Shown here in pieces: positions 7,983-16,353 of a stretch of 59,168 nt of DNA. The position numbers and the translations under genes are program-made. Under the pieces are notes generated by a model that was given only the letters and a program-made list of their open reading frames with translations, did not search any database and was not told the origin of the DNA. Where the stretch lies: NCBI RefSeq assembly GCF_003337375.1, contig NZ_QPJD01000004.1, positions 372,628 through 431,795 on the forward strand. The letters run 5' to 3'. How positions within the stretch are numbered: the first letter of the stretch is position 1; each line of letters opens with the position of its first letter. Source of the stretch: Paenibacillus prosopidis. GTDB lineage: Bacteria; Bacillota; Bacilli; Paenibacillales; Paenibacillaceae.

Positions 7983-9429
7983 GTTTCCTTCCCCCTTTCC
8001 ATTGCCGGAGCTTCCTGAACGCTATTGTGCCGAGCGCGATCAAGACAATGCCGGTCATGACCGCAGGGAAGTATTCGCGCAGCACTTCCTTGCGATAGAG
8101 CAGGAATGCCTTCGAATAGTTCGGCTGATCCTTGCTTTGCTTAAAATATTTCATCGCCTCAGCGTATTTCCCTTGCCGAAGCAGCGCTTTGCCGATCCCG
8201 GCATAGGCGAATTCCAGGTTGGCGTTCATATTGATTGACTTCTGGAATAAGGCGAAGGCCGCCTCTTCATCGCCCTTGTAGTAGCTTCGCACGGCTTCGT
8301 TCAGGGTCCGGCCGTATTCTGTTGTCTCGAATAACGTAATTTCCCCGAGCGCCTTATCCAGGACGAGAAATTGATCCCCTACACGCTCGATGGCTGACGG
8401 CGTATTGAATTCGCCCAGCTGATTGCCCAGACCGCCGAATACATACATGAAATGTCCATCGCCGTTGTATGTGAAAATCCGTCCGCGCCTGGAATCAAGC
8501 ACTGAATAGATTTCGCTGTCCGCGACATCGATGTCAATCAGTCTCGAAGCGTCCGTCTGAGACATGGCAGCGATGTCGCCGCGCGGGCTGAAATACCCCG
8601 TTCGCCTCAAAATATCGTTCCCCTGGGCATTTAATTTTTTGATCGTATCGCCAAACCTGTCGCCGTTCGTCGCATATATAAATCCTTCCTCGTTAATATC
8701 CAGGTTCGTAAATTCCGTAGGCGTAAACATGACCATCTGACTCCGTTGGGCGCGGGTCGACAACCGTTTCCATAACAACTCTGCCGGATCGACCCTTACG
8801 CGGTTCGCGCCGATGAACGTCGAAAATTCGCCACTAGCATTAAATTCCATAAATCCGTCAAATACGCCGACGGCCATGACATAAATCCGCTGGGCCTTAT
8901 CGACAACAACTCGAGCGGGTTGGAACTGGAACTTCTCCTGGAATAGCTCGGACTCCGGATTCTCGATCACCTTCACAAGCTTGCCATTCGAATCGAGATG
9001 GACAATTCTTTTGTTGCCCGTATCAGCGACGTATATTTGCTTGTCTTCGGTTACAAACAGGCCCTGCGGGCTCATAAACTTATCTGGCCCCCCGTTCCCA
9101 TCGAAGGAATCGATGATTCGAACTGGCTTAAAGCTCGAATCCATCACCACGATTCGATTATTGCCGGAGTCCAGCACATAAATTTGCTTGTCTGCCGTAA
9201 CGTGTATATCGTTCGGTTCCTTAAATGGTCCGACGCCGAGACTGTCGCCATTCAAGATGGCCGTTGCCCGATAGGCGGCAGGCGAGGCGACAGTAACTCC
9301 CCAGTAGGAATAATTATAGGATGCGGGAGTTTCATCGGCATGAACGATCGCGCTTCCCATTCCAATGCTTAGCAAACAGATGAGCGTCGTGAGGATAAAT
9401 GTCCTTGTTTTATATATGCTGCTCAACAT
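7963..9429 (-). CDS. NHL-repeat beta-propeller protein with TPRs and membrane anchor
   Basis: A 488-residue protein. An N-terminal hydrophobic signal segment (FILTTLICLLSIGMG) is followed by NHL repeats at about residues 65-360, with repeated units such as DKQIYVLDSGNNRIVVMD and EDKQIYVADTGNKRIVHLDS. A short TPR stretch (FALFQKSINMNANLEFAYAG, then QGKYAEAMKYFKQ) follows at about 380-440. A single C-terminal transmembrane helix ends in a basic tail (RQWKGGRKRAA). Propellers of this kind bind proteins or glycans, so an external scaffold held in the membrane is likely. It is encoded between the first permease pair and the YIP1 gene. Confidence 0.85.
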   Translation of the reverse strand: MLSSIYKTRTFILTTLICLLSIGMGSAIVHADETPASYNYSYWGVTVASPAAYRATAILNGDSLGVGPFKEPNDIHVTADKQIYVLDSGNNRIVVMDSSFKPVRIIDSFDGNGGPDKFMSPQGLFVTEDKQIYVADTGNKRIVHLDSNGKLVKVIENPESELFQEKFQFQPARVVVDKAQRIYVMAVGVFDGFMEFNASGEFSTFIGANRVRVDPAELLWKRLSTRAQRSQMVMFTPTEFTNLDINEEGFIYATNGDRFGDTIKKLNAQGNDILRRTGYFSPRGDIAAMSQTDASRLIDIDVADSEIYSVLDSRRGRIFTYNGDGHFMYVFGGLGNQLGEFNTPSAIERVGDQFLVLDKALGEITLFETTEYGRTLNEAVRSYYKGDEEAAFALFQKSINMNANLEFAYAGIGKALLRQGKYAEAMKYFKQSKDQPNYSKAFLLYRKEVLREYFPAVMTGIVLIALGTIAFRKLRQWKGGRKRAAIEQ

Positions 9430-9444
9430 AGCGTCTCATCCTTT

Positions 9445-10314
9445 CTACTCTTTCATCCCGGAGGTCGCCATCGTCTGCATGACGCTGCTCTGCGAGATGA
9501 TAAAGAGCGTAATCGGAACGATCATCAAGAGAAGGGCAACCGCCGCTCCAACGCCTGCGCGGGCGATGCCGCCTGCCGAGATTTGGCCAAGCGTGTAATG
9601 GAGCGTCTTCAGGTTCTCGCTATAAATGAAGTTGCCTCCGTCTGTCCCCCATAATGCGGGGAACTGCAAAATCATAAGCGTCAGCCATGCGGGCTTTACG
9701 TTCGGCATGACGATGCTCCAATAAATCCGATATTCGTTCGCTCCGTCGATTTTGGCCGCTTCCAGCAGCGCATCCGGAATCTGTTCCATGAATTGCTTCA
9801 TGAGGAACAGTCCGAGCGGGAAGGCGAGAGACGGCACGATAACCGAAGCGTGTGTGTTGATCCAGCCGAGCCAGGACATGACTATATAGTTCGGTATCGC
9901 GGTAACATGTCCAGAGAACATTAGGGACAAAATGACGATTGAGAACAAAGTCCCCGATCCCCAAAATCGGTATTTCGCCAGAGGATAGGCCGCCGCAGAC
10001 GCCAGCAGAATATGGCCAACCGTCCCGATGATCGTAATAAACAGGGTATTGGCGATATAGCGGGACAGCGGCACCCACGAGTTCCCCATCAGGGCGAACA
10101 GGTCGAAGAAGTTGTCCAGCGTCGGATTGTTGACCAGAAACCGCGGCGGGAATATAAACAGTTCGTCAAGCGGCTTGAATGCATTGCTTACCGCATAGAT
10201 GAGCGGAAGCGCCATAAACGCGCCGAAAACGGCAAGAAGCGCGAACAGTAAAAAACTGACGGCAAAAGATCGGTTTAACCGCCTGGGGGTCCGGAATACA
10301 GCTAGCATCCTCAT
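9445..10314 (-). CDS. Carbohydrate ABC permease, MalG type (first pair)
   Basis: A 289-residue protein with six hydrophobic segments and the EAA loop ALLEAAKIDGANEYRIYWSI, then MPNVKPAWL. It ends MQTMATSGMKE, the usual ending of AraQ/LplC-type permeases. It lies 3 bp after the partner permease and 15 bp before the NHL gene, so it is part of the same operon. With the 10318-11274 product it should form the channel served by the binding proteins encoded just upstream. Confidence 0.9.
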   Translation of the reverse strand: MRMLAVFRTPRRLNRSFAVSFLLFALLAVFGAFMALPLIYAVSNAFKPLDELFIFPPRFLVNNPTLDNFFDLFALMGNSWVPLSRYIANTLFITIIGTVGHILLASAAAYPLAKYRFWGSGTLFSIVILSLMFSGHVTAIPNYIVMSWLGWINTHASVIVPSLAFPLGLFLMKQFMEQIPDALLEAAKIDGANEYRIYWSIVMPNVKPAWLTLMILQFPALWGTDGGNFIYSENLKTLHYTLGQISAGGIARAGVGAAVALLLMIVPITLFIISQSSVMQTMATSGMKE

Positions 10315-10317
10315 GTT

Positions 10318-11274
10318 TTATTCACCTACCTTTCGCAACAGTTTTTGCGTCAACTTATTGGCTCCGATCATAACGCAGAAGAGCACTGTCGCGATAGTAG
10401 ATGCATAACCCATCTCGAAGCGGATCGTGCCGAAGTCCATCAAGTGCGTTACGATGGTATGTCCCGCGTAGTTAACGCTTGGAAATCCGGCGAGCGCAAT
10501 CGATATATCGGCGACCGCAAGTGAGCCTGTAATCTGCATAACGGCTCCGAACATCAGCTGCGGCCGCATGGACGGCAGCGTTATGAACCATAACTCCTGC
10601 CAGCGGTTCTTGATGCCATCTACGGCTCCCGCTTCGATCAGCGACCGGTCGATCGTCTGAAGACCTGCGATGAAGGCCAGGAAGCTGGTGCCCAGACTAA
10701 GCCACAGCTGGACGATGATGATAATAGGCAGAATATATTGTTCATTCGAAAGCCATTGAATCGGTTCGAGGATAAAACCGAATCTCATAAGGAACCCGTT
10801 CAAATAACCGTAGCTGTCTCCAGAGAATACGATCAGCCAAATAAAGAATACGTTCCCCGAAATAGACGGCGCATAAAACACAAGGGTCATAACCGCTCTG
10901 ACCTTGGGCGACAGTTCATTGATAATCCAGGCAAAGAGAAAACATGCGATATAGCTGACCGGACCGGTCACGACTGCGAACATGAACGTATTCTTCAAGG
11001 CGATCATGAACACATCGTCGCCCAGGAACAATCGGGAGTAATTCTGCCAGCCTACGAATCTCGGAAACTCCAGCATGTTAAAATAAAAGAAACTGAGTGC
11101 CAGCGAGATGACGACTGGAATGACCGTAAAAGTGAAGAAGATCAGCATGTACGGACTCATCAGCAAGTAGTAATGCTTGTTTTTACGAAGCTCTCGGACA
11201 ACATTAGCGAGTCGTGACGGCTTCTTTGCCTGGATGAGGCTCGACGCGGCATGACGGTTTACTTCTGCTTGCAT
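10318..11274 (-). CDS. Carbohydrate ABC permease, MalF/UgpA type (first pair)
   Basis: A 318-residue membrane protein with a basic cytoplasmic N-terminus and about six transmembrane helices. The EAA loop is SLIEAGAVDGIKNRWQELWF, followed by TLPSMRPQLMF. It follows the CBM-fused binding protein by 17 bp and precedes its permease partner by 3 bp. No ATP-binding subunit is encoded with it; members of this family usually share an MsmX-type ATPase. Confidence 0.9.
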   Translation of the reverse strand: MQAEVNRHAASSLIQAKKPSRLANVVRELRKNKHYYLLMSPYMLIFFTFTVIPVVISLALSFFYFNMLEFPRFVGWQNYSRLFLGDDVFMIALKNTFMFAVVTGPVSYIACFLFAWIINELSPKVRAVMTLVFYAPSISGNVFFIWLIVFSGDSYGYLNGFLMRFGFILEPIQWLSNEQYILPIIIIVQLWLSLGTSFLAFIAGLQTIDRSLIEAGAVDGIKNRWQELWFITLPSMRPQLMFGAVMQITGSLAVADISIALAGFPSVNYAGHTIVTHLMDFGTIRFEMGYASTIATVLFCVMIGANKLTQKLLRKVGE

Positions 11275-11291
11275 CGGCTTCCACCCCCTAA

Positions 11292-14189
11292 CTAATTCTG
11301 CAGATTGAATTCCTTCCGCTTGAGTGCGATTTCGTCATTAATGTACAAAATATAATCCGAAAGGGCTTCGCGCGGATTCTCGCTCTCGTTCACGACGCGC
11401 CGGAAGGCGTTATCCAGATGCCTGCCGGTGAAATACCCGCCCGGCACTTGAGGGATGCCCCTTACCCATTGCCATTGGCGTTCAAGATTGTTGAAATCCT
11501 TGATTGGCCATGGCAGCTGCTCCAACGCTTCGATGTTGGCTGTCGGATAGCGCGCGGCCTCGCCGAGCAACCCTTCCAGCTCTCGACCGTAAGCGATTTG
11601 AGTATCCTTGTCGGTCCACCACTTCATGAATGACCATGCCGCGTCTTTGTCGCCGGCATTATCCAGCATCATGACCGCGGTCGTATGGCTGGCGACCTCA
11701 TGACTTACAGATCCGTCCTTGCGCTCGGTGCCGGGTACGATGGTAAAGTCCCACAACCCTTTGATCTCCGGCGCCATAACCGTCAGCATATTGTACGTTG
11801 TATAATCGGCAATACCGATCGGCATCTCGCCAGTCCGGAACCGATTAGCGAAATCCGCTTGCAGCGGGAATTTGTAGTTCGTATAAAATTGTGTCCAGCG
11901 CTTGAAAACCTGCATGGAAATCTCGGAGTCGAGTGCGCTCTTCATGTCATTGTCCCGGTAGAACTCGCCGCCGTTCTGGTAGAGCAGCATGGCGAACGCC
12001 GCATTCGGAACCAGAGTCGCATTGTTCGTAGCCGATTCGATCGGCAAATAAAACTCCATGTTATGCTTCTGCAGCACCGAAATCATGTTATAAACATCCT
12101 GCCACGTCTTCGGAGGCTCCAAGTCAAGTTCTTTGAGAATATCTTTGCGATAGAACAGCATCGGGAAAGTCTGCTGCTCCGGCAGCGCATATACCCCATC
12201 GTCATATTTATAAGGAGTTATTGCGCTTTCGCGGAACCTTGAAGCGACTTCTTCGAAATCCGGGAAAGCAGTCAAATCGGCTGCGGCTTTCCTCATCGCA
12301 TAATTGACAGGGAGATCCTCGCCGGCCTGCAAGGCAACATCCGGTCCTTCGCCTGCCAGGACAGCCGGAAGCAGGATGCCGCCCGGGACGAGCCGTAAAT
12401 TTACCGATATGTTCGTCTCGGGCGTAAACGTGTCGTCAATCAACGCTTTCAACACTTGCGCCTGGTCCCTTCCCGTAGTTACCCAAACCGTGACGGAACG
12501 CCCGCTTTCTTCCGTGCTGCCGATACTATCGTAGTCCTCGGTATAAGAGGCGACATAAGCGCCCAGCTCGTGCTTCATTTTCTCAAGCAATGTCGCTTTC
12601 GCCCTCGGAAGCTTGCTGTCTGGAGACGCGACGATCAGATAATCGAGCGTAAGCGGCTGTTCGCGCACGGTCAGAATCCATGTGCCAAGACCGCCGACAT
12701 TCACCTTGAAGGAGTTCAGACGGTTCGCGATCGTTTCCGGCTTCTCCGCCATTTCGTTCAACTGCCTTACCATCGTATGAAGAACAGCGACTTTATCGCT
12801 CCTCTCCCCTGTCGAATGTTCGAGATAATCCGCCACAGCCTGGATATTGACAGCTTGTTCGCGGACAACATCGATCATGCCGGGAATCCGCTTATCCAGC
12901 TGATAATCGCGGTAAGGGTCCGGCGTATTCGAGGTAATTAACAAAATTTTTCGATACATTTCGTTAAGCTTCAGCACGCTCGATTCAATCGTCTCAATAA
13001 GCGGAGCGAGCTCGCCGAGCGAAACCGCCATGCGAATGGTATGTTTCCCTTTCGTCAGATGGAACAGGTAAGGCTCATCCCCACCCAGCACATCAGTTTG
13101 CCAATCCATATTGAAACTGAATCGCGTCCGTTTCATTTCCTGGAATGGATATTTGCCATCGATCATGATGCTGCGCGTCGCATAGACGCCCCGCAGCTGA
13201 TCCTGTTTGCGCTTTAGAGCAATCTGGTACAACCCATCCTCTTCCACTTCGAATTCCCATTCAATCCACTGTCCCGGCAGCTTCCAGTTAAGGCCCCCAC
13301 TGGCGTTGACCCGAATTTTCGAAGCGCTGTACGGCGTGACCGCAGGGCTTGACCGATCGGAAATCGGATATAGCGTTGGAGAAGATTTTAGGGTCGCATC
13401 CTCTGCCTGAATCACTATGAATTGACCCTCGGCGGCTGCAGCTCCTTCGGCTTCATATTCGGCTTTCCGTTCTTCATAGGTTTTTGTCTCGGGCTCCTGG
13501 TATAACTCGATGTAGTCGATTGCCATCGGTTCCCTCAAGGAAGTCAAAGAAACGGTCTGAACCCCTCCGCCGAAATAAAACAAATAGGGCTCGTCAATGT
13601 AACCTTCATTGTCCTTGAAGGACGCGATTTGCCAAGCCGGCTTCTCTATCTGCCTCGGGCGCAAATCGTTTCCGCGATTGTCCCGCTCGATTTCGTCTTC
13701 GCGATTGCCCCAATATCGATCAAACAATAAGATTTCGGCTTCTTTAAAAGGCACTTCCTGATTGATCAAGAACTCTCTCTCGATTGCGGAGCTTTTCCCC
13801 TCAATAGGAAAATAATGAATTCGAACATGGTATAGACCCGGTTGGTCAACCTGGACCTTCCAACTAATTGTACCCGACTCGGGCGTCAACACAGCTTGAC
13901 CCTCCAGGCCTTGAAATCCATTCGCAAGCTCAAAGCCGTCCCCTTCGAGTGCAGCATACTGCTCGCCTTCGATGCGGATTTCCGCCGCCGGTCTGTCCTC
14001 GGCCGAGTAGCGTTTCACATAGGTGCCATATCCGTCTTTTGCATCTGAACCCGTTACCGCTGCAAAATCGCTAATAGCCTGAACAACGCCGCTGCTTTTT
14101 TGACTTGATGAGTAGATCGCCCATATGGACAAACCTAAAACAAAAAAAATAAATATCCATTTCAGTGATTTCTGGCTTCTGACGCTCAA
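11292..14189 (-). CDS. Extracellular solute-binding protein fused to two CBM-like domains
   Basis: A 965-residue protein, about twice the length of a normal family 1 binding protein. An N-terminal hydrophobic segment (WIFIFFVLGLSIWAIYSSS) without a lipobox suggests a signal anchor. Two CBM35/CBM6-like beta-sandwiches follow. The first, about 65-235, opens EIRIEGEQYAALEGDG; the second, about 255-410, opens FIVIQAEDATLKSSP. A helical linker leads to the binding-protein domain, about 550-965, with typical features GPDVALQAGEDLP, GVYALPEQQTFPMLFYRKDI and AAWSFMKWWTD. It could grip polymer with the sandwiches while handing oligosaccharides to the permeases encoded directly downstream (inference). 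A strong hairpin separates it from the upstream binding-protein gene. Confidence 0.82.
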   Translation of the reverse strand: MSVRSQKSLKWIFIFFVLGLSIWAIYSSSQKSSGVVQAISDFAAVTGSDAKDGYGTYVKRYSAEDRPAAEIRIEGEQYAALEGDGFELANGFQGLEGQAVLTPESGTISWKVQVDQPGLYHVRIHYFPIEGKSSAIEREFLINQEVPFKEAEILLFDRYWGNREDEIERDNRGNDLRPRQIEKPAWQIASFKDNEGYIDEPYLFYFGGGVQTVSLTSLREPMAIDYIELYQEPETKTYEERKAEYEAEGAAAAEGQFIVIQAEDATLKSSPTLYPISDRSSPAVTPYSASKIRVNASGGLNWKLPGQWIEWEFEVEEDGLYQIALKRKQDQLRGVYATRSIMIDGKYPFQEMKRTRFSFNMDWQTDVLGGDEPYLFHLTKGKHTIRMAVSLGELAPLIETIESSVLKLNEMYRKILLITSNTPDPYRDYQLDKRIPGMIDVVREQAVNIQAVADYLEHSTGERSDKVAVLHTMVRQLNEMAEKPETIANRLNSFKVNVGGLGTWILTVREQPLTLDYLIVASPDSKLPRAKATLLEKMKHELGAYVASYTEDYDSIGSTEESGRSVTVWVTTGRDQAQVLKALIDDTFTPETNISVNLRLVPGGILLPAVLAGEGPDVALQAGEDLPVNYAMRKAAADLTAFPDFEEVASRFRESAITPYKYDDGVYALPEQQTFPMLFYRKDILKELDLEPPKTWQDVYNMISVLQKHNMEFYLPIESATNNATLVPNAAFAMLLYQNGGEFYRDNDMKSALDSEISMQVFKRWTQFYTNYKFPLQADFANRFRTGEMPIGIADYTTYNMLTVMAPEIKGLWDFTIVPGTERKDGSVSHEVASHTTAVMMLDNAGDKDAAWSFMKWWTDKDTQIAYGRELEGLLGEAARYPTANIEALEQLPWPIKDFNNLERQWQWVRGIPQVPGGYFTGRHLDNAFRRVVNESENPREALSDYILYINDEIALKRKEFNLQN

Positions 14190-14219
14190 TTCTGCTCCCC
14201 TCCCGCGGCAAGAGTGAAT

Positions 14220-14260
14220 TCAAACAGTCCACATTGTTAAAAGAGATGCGGACTGTTTGA
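14220..14260 (-). other. Hairpin between binding-protein gene and rest of operon
   Basis: An 11-bp perfect stem (14220-14230 with 14250-14260) extends by a wobble and three more pairs, with an 11-nt loop. No T-tract follows on the minus strand. Hairpins here, between a binding-protein gene and permease genes, commonly protect the upstream mRNA and raise binding-protein dosage. Confidence 0.7.
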
Positions 14261-14272
14261 TCACTTCAATCG

Positions 14273-15670
14273 TTATTTCTTATAGACTTCATCGATTGCC
14301 GCCTGGAAAGGCGTTTTATAAGTCTCGATGACCGTGGATACGGATTGGCCTTTCGCAATCTCGTCACCAAACGCATAATATGGCATGCTCGGAAACGTAG
14401 CTAAACTGTCGAGATAGAATCTGTTAGACGCTACTTTAACATTATTGATATCAACTTCGTTGTCAAACATCGTCTCGTACCAAGACTGGAGATGATAGTC
14501 ATAAACTGAATCGTAATCCTCTATTTTCTCCCAGATATAAACGAGCTGCTCCGGATTCTCTACTGCCTTCGGAATTACCATTGCCCACGGATTGCTATCA
14601 GGTGTATTGTAGGAAGTTCCATTCGGTCCTTTAGGGAAAGGAATAAAGCCGAAATCAAAATCCTTCATGTCTTTCCTCAAACCTTCCGCCTCATACGCTC
14701 CACTTAAATACAACAACGTGTTACCTTGACGGAAAAATTGACTTGGCTCCGTCCAATCGCCGCCCTCGGAAGGTCTGACTAGTTTTTCGGTATTCAGTTT
14801 GGATAGGAAATTCAAAGCTTCGACGGTTTTAGGATCATCCAGGTTTTGCTTATCCCCCTTCACCAAGGCTGTCTCGTTGGAAGCAAGCGCTGAATCCAAA
14901 AAGCCGCCGCCTGCCAATCCCCATGTATCAAGCTTTCCATCGTTGTTCGTATCTTTATTAGCCTCTTTGATCACTTGAATGAACGTTTCCCAGTTCCAAT
15001 TATCTTCATCAACATATTCTTGAAGCGGTTTCATGCCGAGATTGTTCATCAACGTGCGGTTGTAGAAGAATCCGGTTGCTCCACCCGGGTACCCACCAAA
15101 ACCATACCCTCTCCCGTTATACTGCATAATCTCATTCGTTACTTTCGGATCGAACACTTTGTCATTTTTCGTATATTCGTCAACCGGCCATAACAGATCT
15201 TGACTTACCAGCGTTGGAATGGTGTACGATCTGGCTATGCTGATGATATCGCCTACCGGTTCGCCAGCAAGCAGTGAGGCTGTAACCTTGTTCTGGTACT
15301 CGGCTTGATCGAGAACAACATATTCAACTTTGAAATTATGTTTCTTCATTAGAGCTTCAAGGTTCTTCTTCCTTTGGATATTATCCGGGTTGTCTTCCCC
15401 GATTTCCAAACTCCAGAAGTTTACAATCTTGATTGTTCTGCCGCCCATATCGAAATCCATCTCCGGCGTTTCCTTGGAATCTCCCGCGCCTACTTCAGCG
15501 TCAGTGGTCTCCCCGGAAGCATTCGTCGCCGCCGGATCGTTTGATGCCTTATCGGAAGCAGCATTGGTGCTTCCTGGATTGTTTTCGCTGTTGCTTCCGC
15601 TGCTGCAAGCCGCTAAAGAAAATATCAACATCAGACTAACAAGCAACATAACCAGTTTTTTGTTCTTCAT
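14273..15670 (-). CDS. Sugar ABC transporter solute-binding lipoprotein
   Basis: A family 1 extracellular binding protein of about 465 residues with lipobox LAAC after a hydrophobic signal, then a Ser/Asn/Ala-rich linker. Binding-domain features include AEYQNKVTASLLAGEPVGDI, GFGGYPGGATGFFYNR and DTWGLAGGGF. The second in-frame ATG (MKNKK, at 15670) is the better start, since GGGGG lies 6-7 nt before it; an ATG two codons earlier overlaps the ribosome site. It is the first gene of the long operon and is preceded by two perfect cre sites and an operator copy. The ligand is not readable from sequence. Confidence 0.9.
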   Translation of the reverse strand: MKNKKLVMLLVSLMLIFSLAACSSGSNSENNPGSTNAASDKASNDPAATNASGETTDAEVGAGDSKETPEMDFDMGGRTIKIVNFWSLEIGEDNPDNIQRKKNLEALMKKHNFKVEYVVLDQAEYQNKVTASLLAGEPVGDIISIARSYTIPTLVSQDLLWPVDEYTKNDKVFDPKVTNEIMQYNGRGYGFGGYPGGATGFFYNRTLMNNLGMKPLQEYVDEDNWNWETFIQVIKEANKDTNNDGKLDTWGLAGGGFLDSALASNETALVKGDKQNLDDPKTVEALNFLSKLNTEKLVRPSEGGDWTEPSQFFRQGNTLLYLSGAYEAEGLRKDMKDFDFGFIPFPKGPNGTSYNTPDSNPWAMVIPKAVENPEQLVYIWEKIEDYDSVYDYHLQSWYETMFDNEVDINNVKVASNRFYLDSLATFPSMPYYAFGDEIAKGQSVSTVIETYKTPFQAAIDEVYKK

Positions 15671-15692
15671 GTTCATCCCCCTGTAATTGAAA

Positions 15693-15706
15693 TGTAATCG
15701 CTGTCA
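15693..15706. promoter_or_regulatory. cre site, proximal, before the 12.8-kb operon
   Basis: TGTAATCGCTGTCA matches the cre consensus TGWAANCGNTNNCW at every fixed position, about 20 bp upstream of the binding-protein start codon. Confidence 0.7.
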
Positions 15707-15898
15707 CTTTGATGCAATGTTAATGAAGCGGATTAAAATTGAACCCAAAATTCATCGATGTCGGAATGATGCCCATCGTCTCCGACCGCCTTTGCCAAAC
15801 AAGAGTCGCCTTTTTTGACAAGTACGCCTTTCAGCTTGTGCTGCTATCCATTCCTCGCCTATCACCTCCTTGGCCGCTTCAACTCCACAAAACTCAGT

Positions 15899-15912
15899 TG
15901 AAAGCGATATCA
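15899..15912. promoter_or_regulatory. cre site, distal, before the 12.8-kb operon
   Basis: TGAAAGCGATATCA is a second full match to the cre consensus, about 230 bp upstream of the first gene and near the presumed promoter. Two sites suggest strong glucose repression of the operon. Confidence 0.72.
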
Positions 15913-15997
15913 AATCAATCCATTACACTTCGCGCATGGGACGAAATAAATCGATATAGTGTCCCTCCTGGCTTCTTTAAAATCATATTGCAAAAAA

Positions 15998-16047
15998 TTA
16001 GTACGAACCTTCATTTTTTAGACATGGTTATAGCATAATTTAGTCAT
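15998..16047 (-). promoter_or_regulatory. Shared operator, copy 2, before the 12.8-kb operon
   Basis: Block 16020-16047 has core TAGCATAATTTAGTCAT, preceded by AACCTTCATT, matching the pattern of the other four copies. The minus-strand -10 is weak (TACTAA region), as at activator-dependent promoters. The untranslated leader to 15670 would be over 300 nt; apart from the two cre sites I see no structure in it. Confidence 0.5.
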
Positions 16048-16103
16048 GACCCAATCAAGGTGGAATAAAGATCCCGTCATGCTTGAGTCAAGTTTTCTGG
16101 ATC

Positions 16104-16161
16104 CAGAGCGTAAAAATATTGGAAAGCAAATAAAGTGAACCCTAAGCTTATCCCAACTTTG
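16104..16161. repeat. 58-bp intergenic repeat, copy 2
   Basis: 56 of 58 positions match 2564-2621. It lies between the GH9 copy 2 terminator and the operator of the next operon. After the shared segment the sequence is unrelated to the GH31 tail found at the other copy. Confidence 0.75.
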
Positions 16162-16256
16162 ATAAAGAAAGTTCGTCCGAGCAAGTCGCATAGGTTTGCA
16201 ATAAATGAAGATATTCGCCGAGCATTTTTTTGTTCGCGGGATGCGTTCCAGATAAA

Positions 16257-16284
16257 GAAAGAACCTCGCAGGCGAGGTTCTTTC
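16257..16284 (-). terminator. Terminator of GH9 copy 2
   Basis: GAAAGAACCTCGC pairs with GCGAGGTTCTTTC (13 bp), with a T-rich TTTCTTTATC on the minus strand. It lies 70 bp after the GH9 stop codon. Confidence 0.75.
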
Positions 16285-16353
16285 AATTTCATGTAATGTA
16301 ATTAGAGCAGCAGTTTATTCAAATCAAGTTCCTCAAGCTGCTGGAAGAGCTTA

